In this document: piece after piece, positions 1-10,511 of the stretch
How the letters are laid out: the number at the start of each line of letters is the position of its first letter
How positions within the stretch are numbered: the stretch's first letter is position 1
DNA from: Pyxidicoccus parkwaysis
GTDB lineage: Bacteria > Myxococcota > Myxococcia > Myxococcales > Myxococcaceae
Reading direction: 5' to 3'
Length of the DNA: 64,000 nt
Assembly (NCBI RefSeq): GCF_017301735.1
Contig: NZ_CP071090.1
Span: 4,702,001 to 4,766,000, forward strand
Notes under the pieces: generated by a model
Database searches by the model: none
What the model was told of the DNA's origin: nothing
Seen by the model: the letters and a program-made list of their open reading frames with translations, nothing else
Position numbers and translations under genes: made by a program

Positions 1-169
1 GGAAGGTGAGCGTGCGCGTCTTGCCGGAGCCCGCGCCGGCGATGACGAGCACCGGTCCGTCCCCCGCTTCCACCGCCGCGAGCTGCTCCTCGTTGAGGAG
101 GGCGGCGTAGTCGATCCGCGACGGCTTCGCCGCGGGGGCGACCTTCAGCGTGTACGTGCGCGTGGCCAT
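1..169 (-). CDS. UvrD/PcrA-type DNA helicase, N-terminal fragment
   Basis: Only the first 56 codons are in the window; the gene runs off the left edge. From the ATG at 169 the protein reads [10 protein letters not shown] and then contains [20 protein letters not shown] followed by the Walker A motif [13 protein letters not shown]...A is the Q-motif region and GxGSGKT the motif I of superfamily 1A helicases (UvrD, PcrA, Rep), which unwind DNA in repair and replication restart. The first twenty residues before the Q motif are a short lineage-specific extension. Which SF1A subfamily it belongs to cannot be decided without the rest of the gene. Confidence 0.85.
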   Translation of the reverse strand, partial: MATRTYTLKVAPAAKPSRIDYAALLNEEQLAAVEAGDGPVLVIAGAGSGKTRTLTF

Positions 170-224
170 GGGGCGGGGAACTCTAACCGCCCTGCCCTTC
201 GTGGACAGCCGGATCCGAAGTGGA

Positions 225-1919
225 TCAGGGCACAGGCTTGAGCGCCGTCAGCCGGGCCGACGCGGCGGCCCGGACCTGGGGGGACGGATCTCGCTCCCTC
301 GCCAGCTCGAGCAGGATGCGCCCCACCTGCTGGGGCACCTTCGTGGACACCGCTTCGAGCGCGGCGGTGCGCTCCTTCACCGCGCCGTCCAGCCGCTCGC
401 GCACGCCCTGGTCGGCGCAGGTGCGCACGTTGGGAGACTGCTCGCGCAGGAGCAATTCCGCGTCCGCCAGACGGGCCTCGGCCAGCCGCTTCGCCTCGGT
501 GGCCCTGCGCTCGAAAACGGCCAGGTCCTCGGAGAACTCGGAGCTGGAGGCGCGGGCCCGGGTGATGGCTTCCAGGGCGAAGCGCGCGTTGACGGCCGCC
601 GCGCAGAGCTGGCGGGCCGAACCCAGGGGGATGCGTCCCTCGGGGGTGACGGGCTCCTCGTTCACTACCTCCAGCGCCCACAGCGCGAGCTGCCGCGCCG
701 CCACTGCCGCGGAGAAGGCCTGCTTGCGCTCCTCGCGGATCCGCACCCAGCGGCGCAGCACCACCGGATCCAGCGCGCCCCCGTCCACGGAGCGCTGGTA
801 CTCGGTGGACGCCTGGACGAGGTTGCCGGAGAGGTCCAGCAGCACGGCCACCTGGAGGTAGAGCTCCGCGCTCGTGGCGCGCTCGCGCAGTGTCTCCAGG
901 CGAGAGGCCACCTCGTACTCCGCCACCGGGCGTGGCAGCGCGGAGAGGATGGTGCCCAGGGACTCGAACGCGTACTGGCGCACCAGCGGGTTGCGCGCGG
1001 AGCGCAGCGCGTCCAGCAGCGGATCCAACGCGCGCACGGAGACGTGCTGTCCCATCTCCTCCGCGGCCTGCCAGCGGTCCAACGCGTCCGGGGCCACCAG
1101 GGCGCGCTTCAGGTCCTCGAAGTCGCGCAGGTAGTGCCCCACGTGCGCGGCCTGCACCCACGGCTCGGGGCGGGCCAGGGCGGCGCGCTCGGCGCGGGCC
1201 TGGGCGAGCCGCTCGGGGAAGCGCGTCAGCTTGGGCCCCAGCGGGTGCGCCTTCACGCGCGCCTCGGCCTCGTCGGTGAGGCCGGAGACGAGCAGCCCCT
1301 CCACCTCCAAATCCAGCAGGAGGACGCGGGCCTCCTCGCGGTGGGCGCCGGCCGGGAAGTCCTTCAGGTACGCGAACAGCTTCGTCGCACCGGACGCCTT
1401 CGCCTCGGCGAAGGCCTGGCCGTCCAGCCGCGACTCCACCTCCTGTCGGCGCGGATCATCCGGCGCGGACTTCAGGTACTCGGACAGCTTGCGCGGGTCG
1501 TCGGTGGTGGCCACTTCGCGGGCTTCCGCCTCGGCCATGAGGCGCTTCGCCTCGTCGCGCTGCGCGCCGTCCGGGTGCTCCTGGAGGAACTGGCGCCAGG
1601 CGGCCACGGTGCCAGCCTCCTTCGCGACGTTGAAGCGCAGGCCCTCCAGCAGCGTCTTCGCGGTGCGCGACGGCCCGGAGTCCGGGTGCGCTTCGAGGAA
1701 GCGCTTGTAGCCAATCACCGTGTGCAGCTTCTTCGCCTCCTCGAACTCCAGCTCCGCGAGCCGCTCCTCGGCGGCGTCGGTGTCCGGGTGGTCGGGGTGC
1801 TCGCGCAGGAAGGTGCGGTACGCCTCCACCGTGTCGGCGCTCGCCGCGCGCTCGTACGGCGAGGGGATGCAGCCGGTGGCCAGCAGGAGGATGGCGAGGG
1901 CTCGACGGAGGGATGCCAT
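225..1919 (-). CDS. lipoprotein with TPR-like and HEAT-like helical repeats
   Basis: The 564-residue product begins with a basic N-terminus, a hydrophobic stretch and the lipobox LLATGC, so it is probably a lipoprotein acting in the envelope. The first 300 residues carry repeats of about 36 residues with the pattern Y..FL..HPD......A..RL..L.F..A, as in the tetratricopeptide/Sel1-like repeats of myxobacterial lipoproteins. Around residues 300-400 is a HEAT-like segment ([20 protein letters not shown]), and the C-terminus again has paired helices ending in [13 protein letters not shown]. No catalytic motif is visible. It probably acts as a protein-protein scaffold; the function is unknown. It is transcribed away from the next gene, with about 135 bases between them that must hold both promoters. 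Confidence 0.8.
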   Translation of the reverse strand: MASLRRALAILLLATGCIPSPYERAASADTVEAYRTFLREHPDHPDTDAAEERLAELEFEEAKKLHTVIGYKRFLEAHPDSGPSRTAKTLLEGLRFNVAKEAGTVAAWRQFLQEHPDGAQRDEAKRLMAEAEAREVATTDDPRKLSEYLKSAPDDPRRQEVESRLDGQAFAEAKASGATKLFAYLKDFPAGAHREEARVLLLDLEVEGLLVSGLTDEAEARVKAHPLGPKLTRFPERLAQARAERAALARPEPWVQAAHVGHYLRDFEDLKRALVAPDALDRWQAAEEMGQHVSVRALDPLLDALRSARNPLVRQYAFESLGTILSALPRPVAEYEVASRLETLRERATSAELYLQVAVLLDLSGNLVQASTEYQRSVDGGALDPVVLRRWVRIREERKQAFSAAVAARQLALWALEVVNEEPVTPEGRIPLGSARQLCAAAVNARFALEAITRARASSSEFSEDLAVFERRATEAKRLAEARLADAELLLREQSPNVRTCADQGVRERLDGAVKERTAALEAVSTKVPQQVGRILLELARERDPSPQVRAAASARLTALKPVP

Positions 1920-2054
1920 TCACCCCCAGCAATACCGCACCCGCGCTCACCCGGAAACTTGAGGCGAGACGGCCGGTTGCCTGGGTGGTTTTTTTGACCA
2001 CACCCGGCCTCGGGCCGAGCATGCCCACTCAGGACGCTACAGGGAGGTCGCTCC

Positions 2055-2921
2055 ATGAGGTCGGTTGCGCTGATGGGACTGCTGGCGGTGCTCGCGACGG
2101 GCTGTGCCACCACGAGCGCACCGTTGGACCCCGCGCTGGACTCGTACAGCCTGCGCTACCGCTCCGCTTCCCCGCCCGCGTTCCCGCGTGAGTCGCTCTC
2201 CAGCTCCGTCGCCGAGGCACCCGCGCGCCCGCCCTCGCGCACGGTGGCGGCGCAGCCCAGGACACGGACGACGCCGGTGGCCTCGCGCACTCCAAAGGCG
2301 CCGGCCGCCACGCCCGTCCGCACGACGGAGCCCGCGCGCCCTGCCCCTCCGGCTGGCCCTCGCGAGACGGTGCTCGCCACGGCGCGAGCGCTGGTGGGCA
2401 AGCCCCAGGTGGTCATCAACGGGCGCAAGTACCCGGCGGACTGCACCGGCCTCATCGAGGGCGTCTATGCCCAGGCCGGCATCACCTTCCGAGGCACGCT
2501 CAAGCCGGGCGACAACGGCGTCACCGCCCTCTACCGCCACGCCCGCGCGCGTGGCCGCGTGTACACCGAGGGGCGCCCCACGCCCGGGGACCTCGTGTTC
2601 TTCCGCGAGACGTATGACCAGAACCGCGACGGCCGCCGCAACGACGGGCTCACCCACGTGGGCATCGTCGACGCCGTGGACGAGGACGGCACCGTCACCG
2701 TCATCCACCGCGTGCGCCGGGGCGTCGTGCGCTACCACATGAACCTCGCGCGTCCGGGCCTTCCGAGAGACCCGAAGACGGGCGAGGTGCTGAACGACTT
2801 GCTCCGCCACCCGGGCCCCAACAAAGACCCGGTGCTCACCGGCCAGCTCTTCGCGTCCTTCGGCAGCGTGCTGCCCGCGAGCCCCGGAAAGACGAAGCCG
2901 GTGCCGGTCGCGCTTCGCTAG
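2055..2921 (+). CDS. NlpC/P60-like cysteine peptidase lipoprotein
   Basis: The 288-residue protein has a signal peptide ending in the lipobox VLATGC at residues 14-19, then a Pro/Thr/Arg-rich linker to about residue 95. A compact domain starts at RETVLATARALVGKP. The segment YPADCTGLIEGVYAQAGI places a Cys after an aspartate, as in the NlpC/P60 nucleophile context (DCSG/DCTG), and the later GDLVFF and THVGIVDAV match the second half of the fold with its His. Such enzymes cleave peptidoglycan stem peptides in the periplasm. The Cys and the candidate His are visible; activity is inferred. It stands alone and converges on the glycosyltransferase gene. Confidence 0.8.
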   Translation: MRSVALMGLLAVLATGCATTSAPLDPALDSYSLRYRSASPPAFPRESLSSSVAEAPARPPSRTVAAQPRTRTTPVASRTPKAPAATPVRTTEPARPAPPAGPRETVLATARALVGKPQVVINGRKYPADCTGLIEGVYAQAGITFRGTLKPGDNGVTALYRHARARGRVYTEGRPTPGDLVFFRETYDQNRDGRRNDGLTHVGIVDAVDEDGTVTVIHRVRRGVVRYHMNLARPGLPRDPKTGEVLNDLLRHPGPNKDPVLTGQLFASFGSVLPASPGKTKPVPVALR

Positions 2922-2970
2922 CGCACCACCGCACACCGGCCGTCGACGCATCTGATTGCCGCCATCGCAT

Positions 2971-2994
2971 CCGAGGCCTGAAATCCGGCCTCGG
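2971..2994. terminator. bidirectional terminator-like hairpin
   Basis: CCGAGGCC (2971-2978) and GGCCTCGG (2987-2994) form a perfect 8-bp stem with an 8-base loop between two convergent genes. There is no strong T tract on either side. Confidence 0.45.
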
Positions 2995-3014
2995 AAGGCA
3001 CCGCTACCGCGACG

Positions 3015-4199
3015 TCACGCCCGCGCCGTGCGGTCCCACGCGGCGCGCTGCGAGTTGCGCAGGAAGCGCCAGAAGCCCACGACGATGGCCAGGTTCATGG
3101 TGACGAAGTAGTACGCCACCGACGTCACCCGCTTCGCCGTGCCTGTCTTCAGCGCGCCCACCTTCCCCAGGTACGCCAGCGCGTAGAACAGCGCCTGCCC
3201 GAAGAGCGTGAAGCGGTAGAACATGCTGTCGAGCAGGAACAGGTTGGCCACCAGCGCCACGCCCATCAGCGCGGGCGCGCACCAGCGCAGCAGCTTGTGG
3301 GACCAGAAGGCGAACGCGGGGAAGCCCGCCGTCGGCAGCAGCAGCCCCGGCACCATGCGCAGGCTCTGGAAGTTGCCCGCGGCGATGCGCGCGCGGCGGC
3401 CGAACTCCTTGCCGTAATCCTCCGTCGTCTCCTCGTGCGCGACGGCCTGCTCCTCGTAGACGACCTTGTAGCCCTTCTCCAGGATGCGCAGCGGAATCAC
3501 GAAGTCATCGACGATGGTGGACGGCGGCAATTCCGTGAACAGGGTGCGCCGGATGGCATACAGGCCACCGTTGGCCCCCACCACCGCGCCCCGCCGGCCC
3601 TCGTACATCTTGATGAGCGACTCGTAGCTCCAGTAGGCGCTCTCCTCGTAATCCTGCTTCGTCGGGTTGTAGAGGTTGAGCTTCCCGCAGACGGCGCCCA
3701 CCTCCGGGTCATCGAAGTGGCGCACGAGCTTCTCGATGGCATCGGGCTCGATCATCGTGTTCGCGTCCGAGAGGACCACGATGTCGCCCTTCGCCAGGGG
3801 GATGCAGCGGTTGAGCACCGTCGTCTTGCCCGCGCGCGGCGCCGGAGACAGGCGCACCCGCGCGTCCGGGCACTTGCGGACGAGGTCATCCGTCCCGTCC
3901 GTCGAGCCATCCGAGCCGATCAACACCTCGAACTTCTCCGAGGGGTAGTCGAGCGCGAGGCTGTTCTCCAACTTCTGCTGGATGCAGGACGCTTCGTTGT
4001 ACGCCGCCACCACGAGACTGACCGAGCTCTTCGGCCCTGCCCTGCGTGCTTCCTGTCGGCCCGCTCTGCCTCCGCTTCGCATCGCCCGGATGTTCTGGGC
4101 CACCTGCGCCCCCCCATCCATCGCGAACAGGATGAGTGGGTAGAGAAAGTACGTGTGCGCCAGCAGCAACGCCGCACACCAGAAGAAGACCTCCGCCAT
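3015..4199 (-). CDS. family 2 glycosyltransferase, membrane anchored
   Basis: The start is taken at the ATG at 4199 (MAEVFFWCAALLLAHTYFLY), because this opens with a membrane segment typical of the family; an upstream in-frame extension lacks similarity in composition. The 394-residue product has the GT2 nucleotide-sugar motifs VSLVVAAYNEA, IGSDGSTDGTDD and VVLSDANTM (DxD position), the acceptor-side VGANGGLYAIRR, the catalytic ED-like STIVDDFVIPLRI and a C-terminal RRARIAAGNFQ resembling QxxRW. Two to three membrane helices follow. It is probably an inner-membrane processive or single-addition transferase of the PgaC/Bcs-like group making a polysaccharide. The substrate is unknown. No polysaccharide partner genes lie beside it. 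Confidence 0.85.
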   Translation of the reverse strand: MAEVFFWCAALLLAHTYFLYPLILFAMDGGAQVAQNIRAMRSGGRAGRQEARRAGPKSSVSLVVAAYNEASCIQQKLENSLALDYPSEKFEVLIGSDGSTDGTDDLVRKCPDARVRLSPAPRAGKTTVLNRCIPLAKGDIVVLSDANTMIEPDAIEKLVRHFDDPEVGAVCGKLNLYNPTKQDYEESAYWSYESLIKMYEGRRGAVVGANGGLYAIRRTLFTELPPSTIVDDFVIPLRILEKGYKVVYEEQAVAHEETTEDYGKEFGRRARIAAGNFQSLRMVPGLLLPTAGFPAFAFWSHKLLRWCAPALMGVALVANLFLLDSMFYRFTLFGQALFYALAYLGKVGALKTGTAKRVTSVAYYFVTMNLAIVVGFWRFLRNSQRAAWDRTARA

Positions 4200-4367
4200 C
4201 GACCATGCCTCCCAGTACCCAGTCCTCGAACCTGCGCCGGGTATAGCAAGACATGCGCCAGCCTCTCCCTCGCCGCATCCGTCCGGAAGGGCTGGGGCTG
4301 GCGGTGGATCAGCCCGTGAGGGACTGGACTTTCTCCAGCCCACAGGCGCCACGAGACAGTCGTCGTT

Positions 4368-6626
4368 TCAGGGTTTCTCGGCGTTCGTCTTGAGCTGCTC
4401 GAGCAGACGTTTCGCCAGTTGATGATTGGGGTTGAGGGCGATGACGTCGTCCAGCAGTGAGCGGGCCGCGGCCGGATCATCCAGGCGGATGGCCAGGCGA
4501 GCGCCCAGCACATAGGCGCGCGACAGCGTCTGATCCTCCTGACGCAGCGCCTCCAGCTCCTTGGAGACCTCCAGCAGCGAGTCCGGCGGCGAGCCGGAGC
4601 TGAGCGCGTACTCGGCCCGGGCCAGCGAGCTCCACGTCTTGGGCGAGCCCTCCACGTTGCGCAGGCGCTCGGCCAGCATCAGCGCGTCCGAGGCCACCGT
4701 CACCCCGGCATGGACGGCGCGCGCCTTCAGCCGCGCCACGACGGCCGGTGCGGGCTCCACTTCGGGGGCCTGGGCCAGGGCGGCGAGCTGCGCGTACAGG
4801 TCCTTGCGGAGCTTGTCGGCTTCCTCACGGATGGGAGCCAGCGCGGCACTCACCTCCGCCATGTCCTTGTCGAGCGCGGCGACGCGCTGCAGCCGCTCCT
4901 CCTCGTCAATCAGGTCCCGCGTCTCCGCCTTCTCGCGGTTCAGCTTGTCGGCGCGCGACTGGAAGATCTCCATTTCCGCCTGGAGGTCGGAGAGGCGCAG
5001 CGACAGGGCCACGGCCAGCTCGGCCTGGGCCTCGATGTACTTCGGGTAGGTGGCGGTCAGGGCCTGCAGGCGCTGGATGGCCTGCTCTCGCGCGGCGGTG
5101 TCGTCCCGGCGGAGCAGCACCGTCGCGCGGGCCTTGTCCTCCACCGCCGACGCCGGCATGTCCGTCTCGCGGTTCTTCCACGCCGGGTAGGCCAGCACGG
5201 CCGCCAGGATGAGGCCCGCGACCACGACGAGGATGAGCCACAGCCGCTCGCGGCCGGTCGAGGTGGGGCTCGCGTTGAAGGATGCACCCGACGAGGAAGA
5301 CGAAGCCCGGGACGCCGCGAGCAGCTCTGGAGGCAGCTCCACCTGGGCGCGGCGCGGGGTGTTGCCGGGGCTCGGAGCGGGCTCGACGGCCACGGGGCCC
5401 TGCGCAGACGGGCCGAAGGGCAGCAGCGTCTCAGAGCCCACTGGCTCTGGGGGCAGCCGGACATCGTCGACCTCCATGAGAGCTGGAGGCGTTGCGCCGA
5501 AGAGGATCGCGCGCCTGGCGCTGTCGTCCAGCACCGCCGGCTCGGAGGACACCGCGCCGTAGGCCTGGGTGGGGCTCACGGAGTCGCGAGGATCCTCGGG
5601 AGGAAGCGAGGGCACCGCGCCGTAGGCCTGCGTCTTTCCGATGGGCGACTGTGAGCCGCGTGCCGGGAAGATGCCGGAGGCGGATTGGGTGGGCGCAGCG
5701 GACTCGGGAGCGATGCCCGTACCGCGCGCAGTGCCGACCGACGCCTCGTGCGAGGAGACGGCGCTGAACGTCTGCGACCTGCCGAGGGGCGCCGAAGTGT
5801 CGTGAGCAGGCACCGCGCCGAAGGTCTGCGTCGCATTGCCCGGAGCGGCACTGCTCTGCGCGGATACCGCACCAAAGGTCTGCGTCGCGTTGCCCACAGC
5901 CGAGCCGTGTGCGGACACAGCTCCGAACGTCTGCGTCGCATTGCCCACAGCCGGGCCGTGTGCGGACACGGCACCGAACGTCTGCGTTGCGTTCCCCGGC
6001 GCGATGCCACTCTGCGCGGGTACTGCTCCGAATGTCTGCGTCGCATTGCCCACGGCCGAGCCGTGCGCGGACACCGCTCCGAACGTCTGCGTCGCGTTGC
6101 CCGGCGAGCGACCGCTCTGCGCCTGCAACGCCCCAAACGGCTGCGTCGCATTGCCCGGCGCGGACACAGCGCCGAACGTCTGTGTCGCATTGCCCGGCGC
6201 GGAACCACCCTGCGCCGGCACCGCGCCGAACGCCTGCGTCGCGTTCCCCGGCCCGGCCCCGAACGTCCGCGCCCCGCCAACAGGAGGGATGGACGGAGGA
6301 GGCGGAACCGCGCCGAACGTCTGTGTCGTATCCGGCACGGGCGTGGAAGCCGCCCCATCCACCTGCGGCTTCTGATGAGGCCCCGAGCCGAAAATCTGCG
6401 TGGACATCATGGGCGAGCGCCCCGCGCCGGGATTCGGCGTGGAGCTCGCGCCCGAGCCCGCTCCACCCTGCGTCGCGGGAGCCGGCCGGGGCGCCGGAAC
6501 GGGCCCGTTGGGCGACGCCATGAACACATGACCACAGCGGGTGCACTGGACCGAAGCGCCTCCCGGAGGAAGCAGGCGAGGGTCGAGCGCGTACTGCATG
6601 GAGCACTGGGGGCAGGAGATCTGCAC
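4368..6626 (-). CDS. zinc-ribbon membrane protein with GNATQTFGAV repeat tract and helical C-terminus
   Basis: The 752-residue protein opens with an MJ0042-type zinc ribbon: Cys5-Pro-Gln-Cys8 and Cys28-Thr-Arg-Cys31, a domain frequent at the N-termini of myxobacterial regulatory proteins. Residues about 95-330 form a low-complexity tract in which the unit GNATQTFGAV(S/P)A recurs about a dozen times with spacers such as QSGIAPG and HGSAV. A single membrane segment (LWLILVVVAGLILAAVLAY) lies near residues 460-480. The C-terminal 270 residues are coiled-coil and TPR-like (LNREKAETRDLIDEEERLQ; ALNPNHQLAKRLLEQL). With the ribbon cytoplasmic, the helical region would be periplasmic. A role in motility or polarity protein assembly is possible but not shown by the sequence. 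Confidence 0.8.
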   Translation of the reverse strand: MQISCPQCSMQYALDPRLLPPGGASVQCTRCGHVFMASPNGPVPAPRPAPATQGGAGSGASSTPNPGAGRSPMMSTQIFGSGPHQKPQVDGAASTPVPDTTQTFGAVPPPPSIPPVGGARTFGAGPGNATQAFGAVPAQGGSAPGNATQTFGAVSAPGNATQPFGALQAQSGRSPGNATQTFGAVSAHGSAVGNATQTFGAVPAQSGIAPGNATQTFGAVSAHGPAVGNATQTFGAVSAHGSAVGNATQTFGAVSAQSSAAPGNATQTFGAVPAHDTSAPLGRSQTFSAVSSHEASVGTARGTGIAPESAAPTQSASGIFPARGSQSPIGKTQAYGAVPSLPPEDPRDSVSPTQAYGAVSSEPAVLDDSARRAILFGATPPALMEVDDVRLPPEPVGSETLLPFGPSAQGPVAVEPAPSPGNTPRRAQVELPPELLAASRASSSSSGASFNASPTSTGRERLWLILVVVAGLILAAVLAYPAWKNRETDMPASAVEDKARATVLLRRDDTAAREQAIQRLQALTATYPKYIEAQAELAVALSLRLSDLQAEMEIFQSRADKLNREKAETRDLIDEEERLQRVAALDKDMAEVSAALAPIREEADKLRKDLYAQLAALAQAPEVEPAPAVVARLKARAVHAGVTVASDALMLAERLRNVEGSPKTWSSLARAEYALSSGSPPDSLLEVSKELEALRQEDQTLSRAYVLGARLAIRLDDPAAARSLLDDVIALNPNHQLAKRLLEQLKTNAEKP

Positions 6627-6635
6627 GTGCCGTGC

Positions 6636-7052
6636 TTACCACACGGGCCCGGCGTCCGGAGGGGCTCCCAGAGACATGGCCGCCTGGAGGGTCCGCAACC
6701 GGGCAGCACCCACGCCCGGGACGTCATCCACCACCTCCCAGCTCGTGAACCCACCCCGCTCCTCGCGAGCCTCGACGAGCCGACGGGCCAGCGACGGCCC
6801 CACACCCGGCAGGAGGGCCAATTCCTCCTCCGTGGCGGTGTTCAAATCCAGCCGCCGCCCGAGCGCCAAAGCCTGCGCCCCCGTCGGCACAAGCCCCGCG
6901 CCACAGGTGGCCACCCCGTCAGCACCCATCCGCACCTCCTCCGGCGCGCAGTCCAGCGCCGGAGCGGAGTCGGGCCACTGCATACGGGCCACGGCGCCCA
7001 GCCCCATCACCGCCAGCGCGGCGACAGCGAGCGCGGCGGTGCGGCCCGCCAC
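6636..7052 (-). CDS. ComEA-like helix-hairpin-helix protein
   Basis: The start is taken at the GTG at 7052, five bases beyond the aspartate kinase stop, giving 138 residues that begin VAGRTAALAVAALAVMGLGA, a membrane or signal segment. The C-terminal half has LNTATEEELALLPGVGPSLA and SWEVVDDVPGVGAARLRTL, the two helix-hairpin-helix units of the ComEA family. ComEA binds incoming double-stranded DNA in the periplasm during transformation; small homologues are widespread and not always involved in competence. The close spacing suggests co-transcription with lysC, but the functional link is not obvious. A longer reading overlapping lysC is open but lacks family similarity. Confidence 0.8.
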   Translation of the reverse strand: MAGRTAALAVAALAVMGLGAVARMQWPDSAPALDCAPEEVRMGADGVATCGAGLVPTGAQALALGRRLDLNTATEEELALLPGVGPSLARRLVEAREERGGFTSWEVVDDVPGVGAARLRTLQAAMSLGAPPDAGPVW

Positions 7053-7057
7053 AGCCC

Positions 7058-8335
7058 TCAGACCTTCTCGCCCTTGAGGGCCGCGGACTCCGAGACGCCC
7101 GAGACACCCTCGGGAGGCAGCGGCTGATCCAACCCGAAGGCGGTGTGCAGCGCGCGCACGGCCAGCTCCGTGTACTTGGCGTGCACCACGCACGACACCT
7201 TGATCTCCGACGTGGAGATCATCTGGATGTTGATGCCCTCGGAGGACAGCGCCTTGAACATGCGCGCCGCCACGCCCGAGTGGTTGCGCATGCCCACGCC
7301 GACGATGGACACCTTGGCGATGTCACCGTCCGTCTCGACGCCGGTGGCCTGGATGTCCTGGGCGATGTCCTTCACCACCTCCTGCGCCTTGGCGAAGTCC
7401 GTCTTGCCCACCGTGAAGGTCAGGTCCGTCCGGCCGTCCTTCGCCGGGTTCTGGACGATGAGGTCCACCACGATGTGCTTCTCGTCGAGCGCGCCGAAGA
7501 TCTTCGCCGCCGCGCCCGGCACGTCCGGAACGCCACACACGGTGAGCTTCGCCTCGTTGCGGTCGTAGGCGACTCCGCGGACCAGCACGTCCTCCATGGA
7601 CTTGTCCTCCTCACACACGAGAGTGCCGGGGTCATCGGTGAAGGACGACTTCACCCAGAGCGGCACCTTGTACTTCATGGCGAATTCGACGGAGCGGATC
7701 TGCAGCACCTTGGCCCCCACGCTGGCCAGCTCGAGCATCTCCTCGTAGGTGATGCGGTCCAGCTTGCGCGCGGCGGGGACCATGTTCGGGTCGGTGGTGT
7801 AGACGCCGTCCACGTCCGTATAGATTTCACACGCATCCGCCTGGAGCGCCGCGGCCACGGCCACCGCCGTGGTGTCCGAGCCACCGCGGCCCAGCGTGGT
7901 GACGTTGCCCTCCTCGTCCACGCCCTGGAAGCCGGCCACCACGACGATGTGGCCCTTGGACAGGGCGGTGCGGATGGGCTGTGCGTCGATGCTCTTGATG
8001 CGCGCCTTTGAGAAGGTGCTGTCGGTGACGATGCGGACCTGGTGGCCGAGGAAGCTGGTCGCCTTCCCCTGCTGCGCCTGGATGGCCAGGGCCACGAGCC
8101 CGATGGAGACCTGCTCACCGGTGGCGACGATGACGTCCTGCTCGCGCTCGTCGGGCCGGTCGGTGATCTGCGACACGAGTTTGAGCAGGCGGTTCGTCTC
8201 ACCCGACATCGCCGAGACGACGACCACGACGTCATGCCCCGCTTCCTGGGCAGCCAGGCAGCGCAGGGCCACGTTCTTGATGCGGTCGACGCTTCCCACC
8301 GAGGTACCGCCATACTTCTGGACGATCAATGCCAC
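7058..8335 (-). CDS. lysC: aspartate kinase
   Basis: The product phosphorylates aspartate to aspartyl phosphate, the first step to lysine, threonine, methionine and diaminopimelate. The chosen GTG start at 8335 gives [14 protein letters not shown], the canonical N-terminus, and 425 residues, a little longer than the usual 405-415. Visible motifs are KYGGTSVG (nucleotide binding), [25 protein letters not shown] and [11 protein letters not shown]. The C-terminal 150 residues hold two ACT domains ([40 protein letters not shown]) for feedback inhibition by lysine or threonine. The internal GTG/ATG that would yield a separate beta subunit was not investigated. The gene diverges from hutH with about 110 bases between them. 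Confidence 0.97.
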   Translation of the reverse strand: MALIVQKYGGTSVGSVDRIKNVALRCLAAQEAGHDVVVVVSAMSGETNRLLKLVSQITDRPDEREQDVIVATGEQVSIGLVALAIQAQQGKATSFLGHQVRIVTDSTFSKARIKSIDAQPIRTALSKGHIVVVAGFQGVDEEGNVTTLGRGGSDTTAVAVAAALQADACEIYTDVDGVYTTDPNMVPAARKLDRITYEEMLELASVGAKVLQIRSVEFAMKYKVPLWVKSSFTDDPGTLVCEEDKSMEDVLVRGVAYDRNEAKLTVCGVPDVPGAAAKIFGALDEKHIVVDLIVQNPAKDGRTDLTFTVGKTDFAKAQEVVKDIAQDIQATGVETDGDIAKVSIVGVGMRNHSGVAARMFKALSSEGINIQMISTSEIKVSCVVHAKYTELAVRALHTAFGLDQPLPPEGVSGVSESAALKGEKV

Positions 8336-8446
8336 GGCGCCTGCGACCTCCCTCTTCAGACGAGCGGGAGCTATACGAGCAGCGCCCTCGGGTGTAAAGC
8401 GCCCGCAGCCGGCAATCTGGCGTTTCCGCACCCCATTGGAGCCTCA

Positions 8447-9973
<1,527 letters not shown>

Positions 9974-9997
9974 CGAATTACAGACGTCTGGTTTGAA

Positions 9998-10044
9998 GAA
10001 GGGCCTGGAGTCGAGAGGGAAACCTCGGAGACTCCAGGCCCTTC
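9998..10044 (+). terminator. strong terminator hairpin after hutH
   Basis: GAAGGGCCTGGAGTC (9998-10012) pairs perfectly with GACTCCAGGCCCTTC (10030-10044), a 15-bp stem, with further CGAG/CTCG pairing in the loop. It lies 25 bases after the hutH stop. Confidence 0.85.
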
Positions 10045-10068
10045 GTCTTCTAAGCTCCCGGGCTTGAG

Positions 10069-10088
10069 TGGAGGCGGCGGGAATCGAA
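10069..10088 (-). other. tmRNA (ssrA) 3'-end-like sequence, putative attachment site
   Basis: On the minus strand these bases read TTCGATTCCCGCCGCCTCCA, the usual 3' end of bacterial tmRNA (T-loop, T-stem 3' strand, acceptor 3' strand). The sequence upstream on that strand does not pair to make a T-stem (GCGAGGC instead of about GGCGGG), and no tag-peptide frame or tmRNA 5' end is seen in the next 400 bases. This looks like the short duplicated 3' end left when an integrative element inserts into ssrA, with the rebuilt gene expected at the far end of the element. No integrase and no second copy were found in the window. Confidence 0.5.
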
Positions 10089-10511
10089 GCCTCGCGGGAG
10101 GATTTGGCCCCTACTTGGACCATAGGCTGCCCGCCAGGTTATCCTTCTGAAAAAGGGGCGGCAATCAGTCCAGGTGAGGCCAAGCCCGTCCATTGAATTT
10201 AGTTCATTTTCGCCCCTGCGAACCTATCAATAAGCCGAAGCCTTTGTGCAGGTACGTGGCCGACACCACGTACTGGATAAGCCCCATGGCTCCGAGGCGG
10301 CACTCGGCACGGATGACTACCAGTGCTCCCCGCTGTGAAGCTCGGCGCGAGCCATAGCTGCCGCTACGCAACGGGGAGCTCCACGTCCGGAGTGATGTGG
10401 ACAGAACGCCCCTACCACAACGCTCTTTGTACGAATTGGTCACCTCGGCGCTTCCACGAGGGAGATTGCCCATGATGAACCGCTGCGTCCCGACTGCGTG
10501 GCCGAATCGTA
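10089..10511. other. intergenic region at the left edge of the defence island
   Basis: About 420 bases between the ssrA-like fragment and the gajB stop. A minus-strand frame of 89 codons (10204-10473) is open but resembles no family I know and has mixed composition. I see no convincing gene, terminator or repeat. Confidence 0.4.

Noticed and set aside
150..1997. Long plus-strand open frame opposite the first lipoprotein gene
   Set aside because: It is Arg/Gly/Leu-rich with no motif, and the opposite strand encodes a lipoprotein with a proper signal peptide and repeats. High GC keeps antisense frames open.
5685..7127. 480-codon plus-strand frame with repeated GTERLR-like units
   Set aside because: It is the antisense of the GNATQTFGAV repeat tract; its periodicity comes from the real gene.
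10089..10430. Full tmRNA gene
   Set aside because: No complementary T-stem, tag reading frame or tmRNA 5' end fits upstream of the 3'-end-like 20-mer.
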